DNA of 64,000 bases from Auanema rhodensis (Eukaryota > Nematoda > Chromadorea > Rhabditida > Rhabditidae): positions 15,902,476 to 15,966,475 of the forward strand of contig OZ059894.1 in assembly GCA_964057225.1 (NCBI GenBank). Direction: 5' to 3'. A program made the position numbers and the translations under genes. The first letter of the stretch is position 1. Each line of letters opens with the position of its first letter. Positions 40,482 through 54,617 of the stretch are shown here, piece after piece. Under the pieces are notes generated by a model. The model was given only the letters and a program-made list of their open reading frames with translations. It did no database searches and was not told where the DNA came from.

Positions 40482-40718
40482 AAAAAATAGACAGAGCAAG
40501 GAATGGAATTAGAATTAATTAGATGAGAAGAGCCGACGTAGAAAGAAATGGGAAGGGGCTGGGCAGTGGGGGTGACATGAATTTGTGTGAAAATTAAAAC
40601 AGATAACGTAACAGATAAACTGAAAAGGGCAAAAGAGGGTAGAAATCTATACATATAAGGAACCTGGTGGTATAATAACATGCGGGTGTCCATATTTACG
40701 TGATTACGTGAAGCGAGC
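39183..40718. other. Intergenic region with simple repeats
   Basis: Contains a short (GAT)n run at 39639-39665 and a long pure (AG)n run at 40435-40476. Apparent minus-strand open frames here are products of the (CT)n repeat. No gene seen. Confidence 0.65.
40435..40476. repeat. (AG)n microsatellite
   Basis: About 21 uninterrupted AG units, ending agagggag. Confidence 0.95.
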
Positions 40719-43700
40719 TTATAACTCGTTAAAATGAGACACAACCTGTTGAAGACCAAGTTCTATTTTAGATTGCTCCCGGATCTCGAACTTCTTCACT
40801 TTTCCTGTTACAGTAAGTGGGAATTCATGCTCCTTCTTGAATAAGATATATCGAGGAATTTTAAAGTGAGCAATCTATAAAAAGTCCAATCAATTTTAAG
40901 TTTTATTGAATGGATCTTACTTTTCCTTTGCACCACTCCTTAATTTGTTCTTCGCTAATTTCACTTTCATATGATTCATTCAATCGAATCCAAGCACAAA
41001 CCACTTCTCCATATCGTTCATCGGGAACTCCGACGATCTAAAATTACTTGGTTGAAAAAACAATTTCTGTTATATCTAAACTAACATGAGCATCTTCGAT
41101 TCTGGGATGTTTAAAGAGGAATTGTTCAACTTCTGTCGGATAAATGTTTTCACCACCACGTACAATCATATCTTTTGATCTTCCAACAATAGAAATTGTT
41201 CCATTATCATGCATTACAGCTATATCACTGAAATATATTTAATTCAAATGATATAAGTTGTTTGATAGCATTTGTTGAAGGCAAGTGAAAGCAAAAAGTT
41301 GCGTAAATTTACCCGGTATGATACCATCGGTCTTCGGTGATTTCTTTTTTTGTTTGCTCTTCGCTATTCCAGTAGCAACGCATCACAGAATATCCACGAA
41401 CGATAACTTCTCCCTTCTCTCCCCTTGGAACAATACAACCTCTCTTATCTACAATAGCTGCCTGAAATTGAAACATTAGGAAACCGAAACTAATTCTAAG
41501 ATAACCTCAAGATGGTCCATTACATGTCCTACACTCTTGATTCTCTGCTCTGGGTGATCTTCTCGTACCGACATGAATGATACAGGAGATGTTTCAGTTG
41601 TTCCATAACAAACCTTCAGATTTAGGTAATATGAAGCAGAAAGAGAATAGCAATGTTACCTGCATGTCATACATGTGCATCTCTGTGACAAGTCGTCGAC
41701 AAAGAGTAATTGGACAAGGAGCACCGGCAATAAATCCAGATCGAATACTAGCATAGTTATATTGCTTATAATCTGGATGATTTAACATATCAATGAACAT
41801 AGTTGGTGTACCATATAAAGCAGTACATCTTAATTAATTATAGTTATATAATTAGTTTCATTCAAAATTGATCTATTACTTTTCTTCATCTACAGCTTCA
41901 AGAGCTGCTAAAGCTTCGAATGAAGGAGCTGGGAAAACGACAGATTGAAGATGAACAAGGGCGGCTAATACTCCAAGAACACATCCAAAGCAATGGTATA
42001 AAGGATTTGGGATACAGATAATAGTCTTCTGAAATTAGGAAAATTGTTGGAAGGAACGAAAATATTAAAGCATATATTTTATTTTTTTGCAAAAAAAATT
42101 ATAAATCTATAAATAAAGTTGAAGAAATGGCTATGTTTAATGAAAATAAAGATAATATAATTTAGAAATATAGAAGATAAACATACTCTTTCATGATATC
42201 CAGCACGTAATCCAATGAAATAGGCATTATTAAGTACATTGTGATGTGTTAATGTGGCTCCTTTAGGCTGACCAGTTGTTCCCTATAATAGACGAGAGGC
42301 ATTAATTCTGAATTTGGATAATCATTTAAAAACATACACTTGTATATTGAATATTGATGGGATCATCAGGCTGAGTTTCTCTTTCGATTTTTGCTAACTT
42401 CTGTCGATCTTCTTCCGTTCCCATTTTAACAACATCGCTGTACTTCCAGGCTCCACTGAAGATACGATATAAGAGTTTTAGAAAAAATTTTGCAACAACT
42501 GACTGATAGGCGTTGTCTTCCTTATCGAAAATTATCAAATGACGGAAGTTAGGGAATTCAACTGATGTAATATCACTTCTTCCAGCTGGCTTGCTGGCGA
42601 TTTCAGGAATAACGTCCTAAAGAAATGTCTCATATTTCTCATTTTTTTGCTTTTGTAAGCATACCCTAACAGTCTGATAATATTTGGATTTCTTGAAGCC
42701 TGGTGGGGCAATGAGAACCTTAATTCCAACCTTATCGATTGCGAATTTAAGTTCTTCAGATTGGTAAGAGGGGTTGATGTTCACCTACAAAGAACAATGA
42801 CTCAATTGTTTCAACAGAAAATCAAACAATGAAGTCAAGAAAATGTATACTAACCATGACCATTCCAGCTAGAGCTGTAGCGAATTGGCAGGTAATCCAC
42901 TCATACGTGTTGGGTCCCCAAATTCCAACGCGATCTCCTTTCTCTACACCAAGGTGGAGCAAACCCCAGGCAAGACGTTCCGCCTGAACAAATTCCCAAT
43001 GTTAAGAAGAATATTGTTGCCATATAGTATATTACGTCTTTAAGAAGCTGTTGGTAGGTTTTACGAATTCCATCTCTCTTAAATACAGCAAATTCTTTAT
43101 CTGGAACCTGAAATATCAACATATAGCATAGTTACTAATTTCATAAAAATGAATTACCGTATACCTCGTTTACCTCTGAAATCTTCCCTTCCCTTTCTTA
43201 TTAACAATTCATTTTGAAAAGAATTAAGAAAAAATCTAATATCAAATAAGGTGTCAATCACTCTCATGGGAATTAGAATAAATCTGCAGGATGTAGTGAC
43301 TACACATGGACATGTGGGTTCACGTAAGTCCTTTGACCAATTCGAGTTTTATTAGTCTACAAGAGCGGTTGCTTTCAAATCTTGCACTAAATCTTTTTCT
43401 CTCTCATTCTGTTTTAAACTCGACGTTAATGTTGCATTTCGAGTAGTTGAACTTCTTTTTTGGCCAATGTGGAAAAAAAACTCATAACATACAGAAATGG
43501 TTGTTGCATACGTGAAACTTTAAAGGTGAAAAAAAAACCTACTCGGTCAGCCGATAGACGAAGACGCTCTCCAACAGTTTCAAACAGAAGTGGTGTCTGG
43601 CTGCAACCGTGAACATAACTTTTTCGACTGGGTTGAGCCTGAGCCATGGCAGTTTGAGCTGCCTCTTCTGCAGACAACGAATCGTCTAAAAAAATAAGGT

Positions 43701-44245
43701 AAAATGAAAAATTAAAAACAATACAAAAACATAAAATCATATGATTTTTAAAAGTCTTAGGATCTTAATTTAATTTAATTTTGAACCGGTTATCATTCGA
43801 AAGAGCACTGAATCATAGCGTACTGTGATGCTAATAAGGCAAGAACAAGTCCGATCGATCGACTCGAACCTCTGCCTAAATGTAGAAACTGACAGAATCA
43901 GGAAATGAAAGGTCAAGCGTCGTTGTGATGGAAGAAACTCTTGGTTGATAACGATTTAAAAGAATTGCTGATGACGTCCTACGTCCACATGGCTTGAACA
44001 CACACATACAATGAGACAATGTAGATACGACCATTTTTCTTAGGTGGTTTAACACACTTTTATAAAAAAACGTAATGGGTAAAGCCTTATAGGACTTTCA
44101 TTTTCCTTGACTTCAGTTTGTCTTATTATGTTTCTTGAACATTTGTTCTTTGTATACCTTTCGGTGTCCTACCAGCAGGACTTAAACTTAATCTCCATCT
44201 ACGCGAGAAAAAGCCAGTAAGTGAGCTTCGTACTGACGATGTCAT
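40719..44245 (-). CDS. Mitochondrial acyl-CoA synthetase, ACSF2 type
   Basis: ATP-dependent fatty acid-CoA ligase of the AMP-forming family. Exon 1 (44245-44158) encodes an Arg/Ser-rich presequence ([20 protein letters not shown]) typical of a mitochondrial targeting signal, and joins in phase across an intron to K-D-D-S-L-S. Exon 2 carries S-Y-V-H-G-C-S, the usual start of ACSF2 proteins. The phosphate loop is [10 protein letters not shown] (split by the intron near 42300). Next come Y-G-T-P-T-M-F, the adenylate motif Y-G-T-T-E-T-S-P-V, the W-Y-H-T-G-D hinge region and I-V-G-R-S-K-D-M-I. The closing F-P-L-T-V-T-G-K-V carries the catalytic Lys. All core motifs are intact. The protein ends S-H-F-N-E-L-stop. 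Similarity in motif order and spacing is to ACSF2 rather than to long-chain ACSL enzymes. Introns of up to about 470 nt occur at the 5' end. Confidence 0.9.
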
Positions 44246-47200
44246 TGTGCAATATAGTTTAGATTCAGAATTCCAATTTAAACTAGCCGAACTAGGAATT
44301 AAGGTATGAAGCGACTATGATACTTGGCAGAAATGCTTTATATGGTGTAGATAGAGGAAGCTGGCAGTCAACCAACAAGCCAAGGAGAGATGAGTAGTGC
44401 GGAACAGGGGAGAGAGTATGAGAGACAAACGATAAATCTGGACAGGATAATGAAATAAAGTTCGCATGGATGACAATCCCCTGTGGACACTAACACTAAT
44501 GCACACTATCCTCGTATCTCACATATTCTCGTGCTCTGCTTATTCGAAACTGAAGAAGTGATAGAACAGAGAATGGAAAACTCATAAAGTGAAGTGAAAG
44601 TGATAGAAACAAAATGGTTTGTAGTTAGCTAGAGAATGACAGGATAAGCCAATAAAACTGCAAAAAAAAGAGATAAAACCTTATACTGAATTAAAGAATT
44701 TCACAATGACAGCTAGTCTTTATTCTGGCTTCTTACTGGCCTTTAAGCTCTTTGTTGTCTTTCTCAGTCATATAACTTCTGTAGGTTCCATACTTCTTGG
44801 CAGACACCTAGGTATCAATCCTCTTCTATTCCTCACAGCTTTCCTATCTTTTCTCTCAATGGATTTCTTTTGATGATGTAAAATGACGATCGTCACATGT
44901 CTGGATGAATCCAAAAGAATTTGAGAAAACAAGAGATGAGAGAAATGACAAATTTGGGCACTGGGTATGTGCTGTATCGAGTTAAACAAGACAAAGAATA
45001 AAAAAGAAAAAATAACCAAAGAAAATTATTTGAATAATTAAACTTAATAAATCAAAAATAATTTTAAAGTCATTGCTCATCGAAAACAGCTCTTTTGTAA
45101 TAAAAATATTTTTCTTAAAACCTAGAAACGTACCTAGAAGCATTTTTTTCTCAATGAGTACAAAGACGAAGCTTGGTCGGTTGAGCTACCCTGGAAGATA
45201 ACAATTATGAAAATAAACGTTACAAAACTAGAAACATAAACTGGCGAGAAGAATGAAGCATAATCCCAAGAAAATCGGCAAAAAACGTGGTTGAGATGGA
45301 AAAAATCCTTTAAGAAAGGAATAAGACTGACAAAAGTTCCGGTTATTGATAGTCCAATTAGTAGCCAGAGCAAATCAATCTCGTTCCAAACTACACTTGC
45401 TATCGAGCTGTTACATGGACAATCATGGTGTAGGTTACACCTCACACATGATCATGTTGAAGCTTGATTGGCAGCAGATCAATTACTTTCTTTTTCGATT
45501 TGGAGATCGACTGTCGGTGGACCTTATCTCATAGATGAGATAGCCAATGTTTAGAAAGATTAATATTAAGAACGTTAGAGAACATATGAAGAAATTTTGT
45601 AATCTGTTAGATTTTTCGAGAAACATCTTACTATTGAAAGTTCATAGGACGTTGAGGTGAGATAGGAATCTCAGAAATTAGGCACACGAGATCCCTCCTA
45701 CTCCTACTCTTATGCCTCTTCGTATCGGTAGATGGCCCTGATTTTTCATGGACATATATACACATACATGAACTTATGAAGAAGAACTAAGAGGTACATC
45801 ATTGAATGAAGAAAAAAGAGTAACCGAGGCAGAGAGGTGGAAATAGGCAAACGATAGAGAGAGAAAGAGAGGTAAAGAAAAATAGAAAGAGAGGGAGATA
45901 GAGAAAGAGGAATAGAAAGAAAGAGAGGTGGGCTGTATGAAGAGAAAAGGCTAGATGGACCAGTCTATCAACTATTACTGTTTCAGGAATACTGAAAAAA
46001 AGTTTGAATAAGAGAAAACGTTTGATGGCTTTAATCATTTTGATGTGTTCGTTGAATTGCAGTTTCTTTGTGTTTCTCTGATCCACGTCTTCCTCTTTTC
46101 AGACTCTATCTCTCTTTTTTCCTTTTTTTTTCTTTTCTTTAAAGACAAGATAGGCTAGTTAAATCTGTCAAGCTTTAATCTGAGTGTGTGGCACTTAGAA
46201 GGAATATGTGTGTATCTATATATTCAAAATATAGAAATAAACAAATATTTGTTATTAAAAAAAGGAAATGAATTGATGTCCAGAGCATTGGGAAAACACC
46301 CACACGGTAGACGAAAATCCAAAGTAAAAAACAAAAAAAAATTATTTTTGATGAAAATCACAAGATGGAAATGTGTGGGATTACAGAGACAAACAAATAG
46401 TAAATTAATTTAATCCGAATGAATAGGCTAATGTAAAGCTTTTGAAGTATCTCATGTCTCTATAGACCACAGCTGAACGACGTCTGATCATACGACGACG
46501 ACAACGAGGACGGTAAATACGATGATCATAGGCGGGGTTGAGCTAAGGGGCGTAGGGACGCCGACCGGTGGGGCTGATGTTAGATGCTGGTAATGATGTT
46601 TAAGTGGAAAAAAAGAAAACAGTTAATAGGCTTTCAAAATGGAGCTGAATGGTAAAGTGCACAAAAGAAATGTGTGAGAGAAAAACGAAAACAGCAAGTT
46701 GTTAACACGGAAATTTTGAAGAAAAAGGTGAGAATTTGGGTCAAAGGCATGTTCATCTTTATATCAATCTTAACCCCTCGACTATAGACATAAGCGGCGA
46801 GCAGAAAAAAAAATGAAAAAAGGTTGTCGGACGAAGACGTTGTTTAGTGATGTGATGATGGATAATAAGTATCATTTGATAGACGAAGTAAATGAGAGTT
46901 CGTATGACAGACATGATGTAGCCAGAGCAATTGATGAGCGGGTATATGAAAAGGGTAGAGGATGGTGAAGGTGTGATCAAAGTCTTTAGCCAACGATGAA
47001 GGAAGTACATTTAAGGTCAGTATAAATGTGTTTGTTATTATAACAATGATTTTTAAATTCTGGTTAATGATACGCACATCTTATATGAATTACTCTAAGA
47101 TGAACAATTTTGTTTTTGATACAGAAAGAAATAAGGAAAACGATGTTGAAATGATGGTAGAATGCAGGTAGAAAAAGCTTTGAAATCTAGAAATAGTTTG

Positions 47201-48593
47201 GCTATAGCTAACACGTTTAGACACATAAATTGATTGAATCAAGATTGTTTTGGATATAAGATGATTAGTTAATCACAGTGAATAACGCTCGTTAACTGGT
47301 ACCCAATGAATAGCAACCCGATAAAACCCAGCCGAGAATCAAAAAGCTTTCAAAAAATGATTCGATTAAGACATTTTTTCTGTTACCATAACTTCTAACA
47401 TTACTTTGAAGCTTTGATGTAATCGAGCTATTCGAAAATTGTTCAACTTATTCCGAGAATAAGAGGCTAGGCTTGAGAAAGTTAATTCGACGATGCAACC
47501 TGAGCCACTGTAATTTGATAAAGATGATGATGATCTGCTTGTCATTACGAGAGTAATATCATCTTAAAATAATTTTTGAATCGTTAAAAGAATATCATGA
47601 AATATCTCAAATGAAAAGTAAAGTAATGCAAATATGTGAAATAGGGACAGTTGGCAACGGCAATTGTTTATTTCACAGGATGTTGACTGATAAGATGTGC
47701 TGAGCTTTTGGCTTGACACATTCGTACCCTCGTTCCTTTATATGGACAGTAACTGAGCCATTCCCAAAAACGTACGATTTGGTGATAAGAATCTGCACAA
47801 GATTGTACGGACAAAGAGCAACACGAAAATGCAAGATGCGTTTATACTTATCAATAGCGTCATATATAGCCCGAAGCTAACAGTAAGATAGATAGTGTGA
47901 TTCCAGGAGGTGCAAAAACGATGAAGATACTTATCGATACACAATTTCTTATAGAAAACAAGGAAATTGAATTTTGAACCTCACGAACATAAGATAGACA
48001 TTTGTCGTTATTTAGAAGTTGCATCGAGCAGTTTAGTTATGGAGCAGATGCTGAATGATAAGCCACACACAATATGATTCAACTGATCATAGAACCTTAG
48101 ATCAATTGACTATTGGGTGTCACCAGAGTATCATGGGCTGATGTTTAGCTGTGAAATAGGGTACAGTACATTAGATAGATGAAACTGATCTGGTTTCAAC
48201 AAGAACACACATTTAGATGAATTTTTGATTTGAAGAAGGTAACAGGCAACACATCGAAAAATATGGTTGTTGGTTTAAGTGCAAAAAATTATAAGACAAG
48301 AAGACTTAGTGAGAACAAGATGAAGAATGAAGACAAAAACTAATGACAGACAAGATTAATTGTGGATGTTGTTGAATAGCACCCCCCAAAATGCAATTTT
48401 AAATTCAATTTGGAACATGGTGCAACCTGTTGATGACAAATGTCAGTTATTAGCGACAGTCTATGTCATCACTCTTAGTGATTTTCTTACTCAACAAATA
48501 TAGATGAGCAGCAATAAATACAGAAAAAAATAATTGAAAGAGAGTAATGAGAACCGGTTAGAATGCCAAACATCCAATCATTTCAGACAACTA

Positions 48594-48596
48594 TCC

Positions 48597-48629
<33 letters not shown>

Positions 48630-48662
48630 TATCTATCTCTCTTATTCTATCTCTCTATCTCA
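48594..48662. repeat. (CT)n / CTAT-interrupted microsatellite
   Basis: Mostly ctctct with interspersed ctat units. Confidence 0.9.
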
Positions 48663-49131
48663 ACTTTTTCTTTTACTTCTAAGTTCTCCGTGTTATTTAC
48701 CAGTATAGTCCATTTTAACCGCTTTCTTTATATTTCCTCTAAATATCTTATAGGGGAAAATTAATTTTGATTTTACTAACAGTTCAGAAATTAAGTGATC
48801 TCAATTACAATGCACGATGAAAGGGCAAGATCAGCAAAGTTTGCAGTTTGAACTATAGCTTGTACAACTTAATACTACAGGTGTTCAAACGTTAGAGATT
48901 TAAGATCAGGATATAAGGTATGAACATCAAGGTGCCAAGAAGAAGTAAATGACGTGATGAGTGTGATTAAGCAATATTAAAATGAATTGAGATTAGATTA
49001 AGCTAAATCAAGTTTTTTTCCTGATTATATAGACATTATAATCAAGACTTCAATAATTATCTCTTCTGTATTGGATGAAAGAAACACAACAGAGGGATTA
49101 AAAGGCAAGAAGGCGAGAGGAAGAGAGAAAA

Positions 49132-49196
49132 TCAGAGAAAGAGAGAGAGAGGGAGAGAGAGAGGGAGAGAGAGAGAGAAAGAAGAAAGAGAGAGAA
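49132..49196. repeat. (GA)n-rich low-complexity block
   Basis: Interrupted gagaga/gggaga run on the + strand. Confidence 0.9.
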
Positions 49197-51650
49197 GCAG
49201 TTCATTTATGTTCAGATGGACCGTCACCATAGAAAGGACATAAGCAATCCTAAGAAGAAAAAGAAAAAAAGAAGAAGCGATAGTTGTAGATGAACGGATG
49301 AGCGGAAGAAGAGAAACTGGTTGGACTCTGCGCAACTAGCCATACTAACATATCGAAGAAAAGATAGATTGATAGAGAAATGGCTACTGGACATACAATA
49401 TGCGTAACTATATGAAGAATTTTGGCAAAAAAAAATCAAAAAGAAAAAAAAATGAATGAATGAAGATATTGAAATGAATTATTGGTATATGTTTTAGGGA
49501 GAGAAAAAAGAAGCACACATTGTTTTTGAAAAAATTACAAAACAAAATTGCGAAAAATGTATTATGTATGGAATAAAAAATGCGAGAAGAAAGTTTGCTA
49601 AAAGAAGAATGAGAAATATTTTTGAAAATAATAAGATTATTAGAAACAATGTAATATGCATGCAAGATCACTTACGACTCGCTAGCTAGATCGTCTAGCC
49701 CTTTTTACCTTGTTGTATCCGACAACCTTAGACTAGATAACGAGATATCGGAAAGATGAATCAGTTATTATAGAGAGTAGATCTATTAGGTATATTGAAT
49801 AATCTTCAAGAACAACCTAACATGATGTCGATAAAACATATAGAAAACCATATATATATATATATATTTATAAGAATATATATTTACTATATAAACATAA
49901 ATTGTTAAAAGTTTTTATTGGTGAGAGAGCCAGATGAAGGATTCACTAGATTAGCTGCATGCGTAGACAGTTACACATCGGTTAAACCCAGGTTATGAAG
50001 TTAATTTTTTCAACGAAACTTCCACAAAAAAAAACTTGAAAAAAATCGGCTGAAATGTCTAATTATTTCTCCATCTATTCTCATTTTTTCTTGTCGTTTA
50101 TCATTTCGTTAGGTACGAAATGGTTATGATCCTAGATTCATGAAATATGTTCTCCAGAAAAAAGATGATCTCTAAATCCAATTGGAGATTGTACTTTTCG
50201 AACTGGGTACGAATCGTGAGATGATGGGTGGCTAACTGTGACGTGTAACGAACACAAGTTTCGATGAAAGCGAGAACGATATTTGAACAGAGAATGACCG
50301 AGAGGGAAAGAAAGAGAACGAGAAAAAGAAGGATAGAAAGAGAGAGACATTATATCTTATCTCTCTTTTAATATTTTAAATTTCAATAACCTAAGCGCAT
50401 GAAGATGATGAAAGATACACAGAGTCCTCTTTAATATGAACAAGGATTTATTTCAATCTGAACGTATTTGCTAACATTTTATGAAACTGTGCATATACGA
50501 ACCACTTTGTAAATTATTCAATTAATTATATGATTACGTCTCAGATTTGGCAGTTTGAAACTAAATGAATGGACGTACCTTTTCGTAATCATCTATCGTT
50601 CCATTTAGTCACCTTTCATGTTTTTCATTATCAAATTAAATTTATATACAACCGCTCAACATTTTCTTGAGATAAAAAAATGAAAAGTAAGACGTACCAT
50701 AGCGATTATTGGGCGACATGATGCACGTACTCTCACGTGAACAAGGTGAGGTAATACTGATAAGACAATACTTTGATGCATCTTGAATGCAAAAGAGAAA
50801 ATTAAAAACAAACATATCGAAAAAAGCCTAATTGATTTCTTTATATCAATAATGAATTGCAAAGACATTGGGAACAAAAGTTTTGGGGACATGGGACATC
50901 ATGATGTTTGAATCATTAGGGAGAGGAATTTTGCTTTTGTGTTTTTCTTCCAATTTTCTCGTGATCTCATCATTATTTTCTTCACAATTCATTTGAGCCG
51001 CCTTCACGCCGGAGATTTCGTAAAGATAGTATAGAGTAGGTGGAGGAGGAGGCGGATGAGTAAAATGGATAACGTCAACCACGTTGACCACGACAAGCAA
51101 TAGCAATATTATTGTTGTGCATGCTCTTCATCAGTTATATATATATATATATATAAATATATATAGTTAAGGAAAAGCATATGCTTTAGCAAATGATATG
51201 AAAAACCCACGCATATTTTCAAACTCTTTCTCTCCGTGCTATATCTCAATCTCAAGTCTATACGGCAATTTTTGCGGAGATTTTTTTTTCGATTTGATGT
51301 CTGTTCTTGTTCGTGTTCTTCGCCTTCTTGTTGTCATTGTCCGTTGTCGTTTTATGCTGTCATGCTTGATGTTCTTTTGCTCTATCAGAGATAAAACAGT
51401 TTTGCAGCCAGCATGTACATATCTTTTTTCATATTGAAATTTTGAAGTGTGACCATTTTCATACATAAACACATATATAACTCGCAACCTAATAGAACTC
51501 AAAGAAAAGAAGATCAATGAACTGTCAAGATTTCAACTGGCGATAAGAGATAGGAGAGGAGACGAAATGAGAATTGTTCCTCGTCTGTATACGTGGCCTG
51601 GTGATGCATGCTAGCACATCGCATCAAACAGAATAAGACGGAGGTTACGG

Positions 51651-52880
51651 TCAAACAGAATGATATTGATGATGATGATGAAGACGAGGGCATGGAAGAG
51701 GGAAGGAGGATGGCGGGAGGTAGCCTATCTGACCTTTTTGAGAACTTGGAGCAAACCTGTTTCAAACCAAACCCCCAAACCTAAGAAAAGGCCAAGGACA
51801 GGTAGTTTGAAGAAATACATTCAAATCTTCATGATCATACTTGTTAGAGCAAAACTGTTTAAGCTTATCAAGTTTTTAATTTAGGCGGCATATGCTGATA
51901 TATACCAGAGGTGGCTGGACAGCTAAGTTGCAAGGCTGAATCACCTATTTGCCATTTGGAGACGTACTAGAGTTCGTGCGGACGATCGGGCAACTGAAGG
52001 TTCTGAGTTCAGACAATCAAGAAAAGACAAGAACAGTATCTTTCAGCGAAATGAAAACGAAAAGTAAAAAAATACATTGAAAAGACGACTGTTTAATACC
52101 GAAAAACATTTGATAAAAATGAAAAATATAAAATAATTTCAAATAAAAAAAATTGTAATGAAATTTGTGTATTTAGGAGATTGAATTGTTATAAATCTCA
52201 TTGTGCAAGCAGGTCAAATTGCTTTTAAAATCGTTTCTAAAATGCAATGAAAGGAAAAGGGAAAAAAGATAAAATGAACTAATTGAAACGTTTAGAAGAC
52301 ATATTCTAAGGATCTTGTTCATCAGAACAAATTATTCATTAAAATCGTTAAGAAACTTCATTTACATTTTGAAAAATGTTTTTTTAAAAAAATTAGTTTT
52401 CAAATCAAATTGCTTTCTTTCTTTAGTATTTTGAACGATAGCAAAAAAATTGTTTAAGTTCCTTATTCGATTAAAGAACTATGAAACTAGATGTTTTCCT
52501 TTTTCGGCATCAAATAGTTCTGGTTATCATCATTTATCTCTTCATTGTATTCCTTTCCATATTATGAATGAAAATATATGTAATCAATATCTAAACAAGA
52601 TACTAAATACATTATGAATATGAAATATTCTATCTTATAATTAGAATTTAATCATATTATACAGCATATTCTCATAATTGCTCATGCATACAGCATGTTC
52701 TCTTAAAGAATCATTAGCTTCGCTACATTCCTTTTTCTTTCATTGCAAGTTGATAGAGGCTCTTGTACTTACGCTTTTGTACGGAATTAAATGAATGGTG
52801 TGATGCAAGGAAGACATGTCTACAGATAATCAGATGGCGACCGCGACTTCGCAGCAATTCTTCACAGCTCGTTTCAATGT
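51651..52880 (-). other. Three phase-compatible candidate exons (speculative)
   Basis: Segment A (52880-52773) lies between a good acceptor (ctcgtatttcccag) and a perfect GTAAGT donor and is open in one frame (I-E-T-S-C-E-E-L-L-R-S-R-G-R-H). Segment B (51993-51945), after ccttcag, is open in the phase required by A (A-R-S-S-A-R-T-L-V-R-L-Q-M-A-N) and ends at a weaker gtgatt donor. Segment C (51756-51651), after a weak gaaacag, continues in phase and stops (F-A-P-S-S-Q-K-G, then a His-rich end). No upstream start or family is recognised. Competing plus-strand frames exist: 52816-52980 (54 residues) and 51608-51784 (58 residues). Confidence 0.25.
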
Positions 52881-54617
52881 CTGGGAAATACGAGGGAGAA
52901 AACTAGGAAAAGTAAAGGATCTAAAGAACAGAGATTGGAATAAAAGAAACAAAAAATGGGAACATAACAGTGAAACCTAGACTTGTTATATGAAAGATTT
53001 TAGAAAATGAACGAGGGACCAATGGCAGTCTGAACATTTTAAAAGTATTCAATTGATTTCACAGAAAACTTTACTCCAATTTTGTAATTTTTTAATGTTT
53101 CTTTTGAAATATGCGAATTAAGGTCGTTTTGAACTGAATTTGCCTCGGATGAAAAAATGTATTTTCAGTTTGAATATGAGAAAGACCGGTTGCTTCCAAA
53201 AAAGGATTCCACAACTTGTATATGTATAGTTTTCGTTTATTACATAACCTTTCGAAACTAAGTTCAAACTTAACAACAATGCACATTATGAAAAAGATTT
53301 GTATTAATCTAATTTTATCCTAAAAGTTTTTAAAATGAATTTATCTTAAACGGTCTGGTCACGGTATTGTAGATGGCATGCCGAATATTTTATAGATATA
53401 GATCTTTCGAAGGGCCAGAACCGTCGGTTTATGAATATGCCCATACCTTTGTCCAAACACAACGATGAATGTTAAGAAATAAGACATCCAGTTCTTTTTT
53501 TTAATACAATACATAACTTAAAGTAGGATCTGGTTGCATGCTAACGTCCACAAAAAGCGTAAATGGAAAATAAATTGATCTAACGACAACGTTCGGTCAA
53601 TCAGTCAAGAAATCGAATGAGATGAAACAGCTAATGCTTGTATGATTGTGAAGATATAGCAGCTAACTTCTTCACTTTCTTCTCGAATTATGCAACTCAA
53701 GCTTGATACGATCATGAAAGAAATGTCGCTGTTGTTACAGCTTTGAAGATATTGCTGAAGAAAAATGATAAGAGTAAGTTGAGATCTATAGGATTTAGTT
53801 TTGAAATAATTTGTTTTCAATAGAATATTCAAAATAACTAAATATAATAGCTCTGATGTGGATACAGTAATTTTATAGGACAAAACAAACACAAGATCTG
53901 AGATCATAGGCATAGACATGTAGGCTAAATAGAAAAACTTGGTCATTAAAGTAGCAAGAACTAAAAAAACATCAATATAAAATTCTTTAATTTAGTTTAT
54001 ATCTTATATATTATATAAATTATGGCTACATGTAAAATATAATCAGATCGTAATCATAACATATACGAATTCAAAATGCTCTTCTCGAATATCTTTTGGG
54101 ATTACAAACAAAATATAATATAATATAAAAAAATGAAATAAACATCTCCGAAATATATCAAACAATGATTTTGAAATTTCATCGAGTTGTCATTTTCTTT
54201 AAAAAATGTTTTTCACTTGTTTACTTCAATTAAATCTTGTCACTTTGCAGGATGAAATTTGTCTAAACCTCAAATATGGAAACTCATATTCGGGATTCTT
54301 ATCTTTTACAACTTTTTTCAGATTTTCTTCTTTTTTTTTCAAAGAATATATTTATAAATTTCACTTAACTATCAGGTCAAAGTCTTATATATAGATATAT
54401 ATATATAGATGATTCTTTGTAGTGTTTGCGATGTTTGAGAAAAACTTAACAATGGAATCTGTAAAGTATTAGATCAACTTTGATATTTATTGTAAAAAAA
54501 TTTGTTAGATGGCTACAAAGTTCCAAAACATTAGCCGGAAATAATGTTAAACTCATAGTATCAAGCAGATCACCTTTCTCTATTATTTTTTAATAAGCAA
54601 TAGACATTTGAAATTGA

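Noticed and set aside
40433-40759. Minus-strand frame ending in a Leu-Ser repeat
   Set aside because: Created by the (AG)n microsatellite and overlapping the 3' end of the acyl-CoA synthetase.
45134-45445. 103-codon minus-strand frame with hydrophobic stretches
   Set aside because: No family, and an acceptor-like site in the middle of the frame; composition is what AT/T-rich minus-strand DNA gives by chance.
50846-51106. Minus-strand proline-run frame
   Set aside because: No ATG start in frame (preceded by two stops), low-complexity proline run, no usable splice sites found.
51608-51784. 58-codon acidic plus-strand frame
   Set aside because: Asp run arises from a (GAT)n repeat; overlaps a minus-strand exon candidate and has no supporting splice or family evidence.
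53605-53946. 113-codon minus-strand frame
   Set aside because: Hydrophobic, with an internal acceptor-like tttttcttcag and no credible donor or start context; not enough to call a gene.
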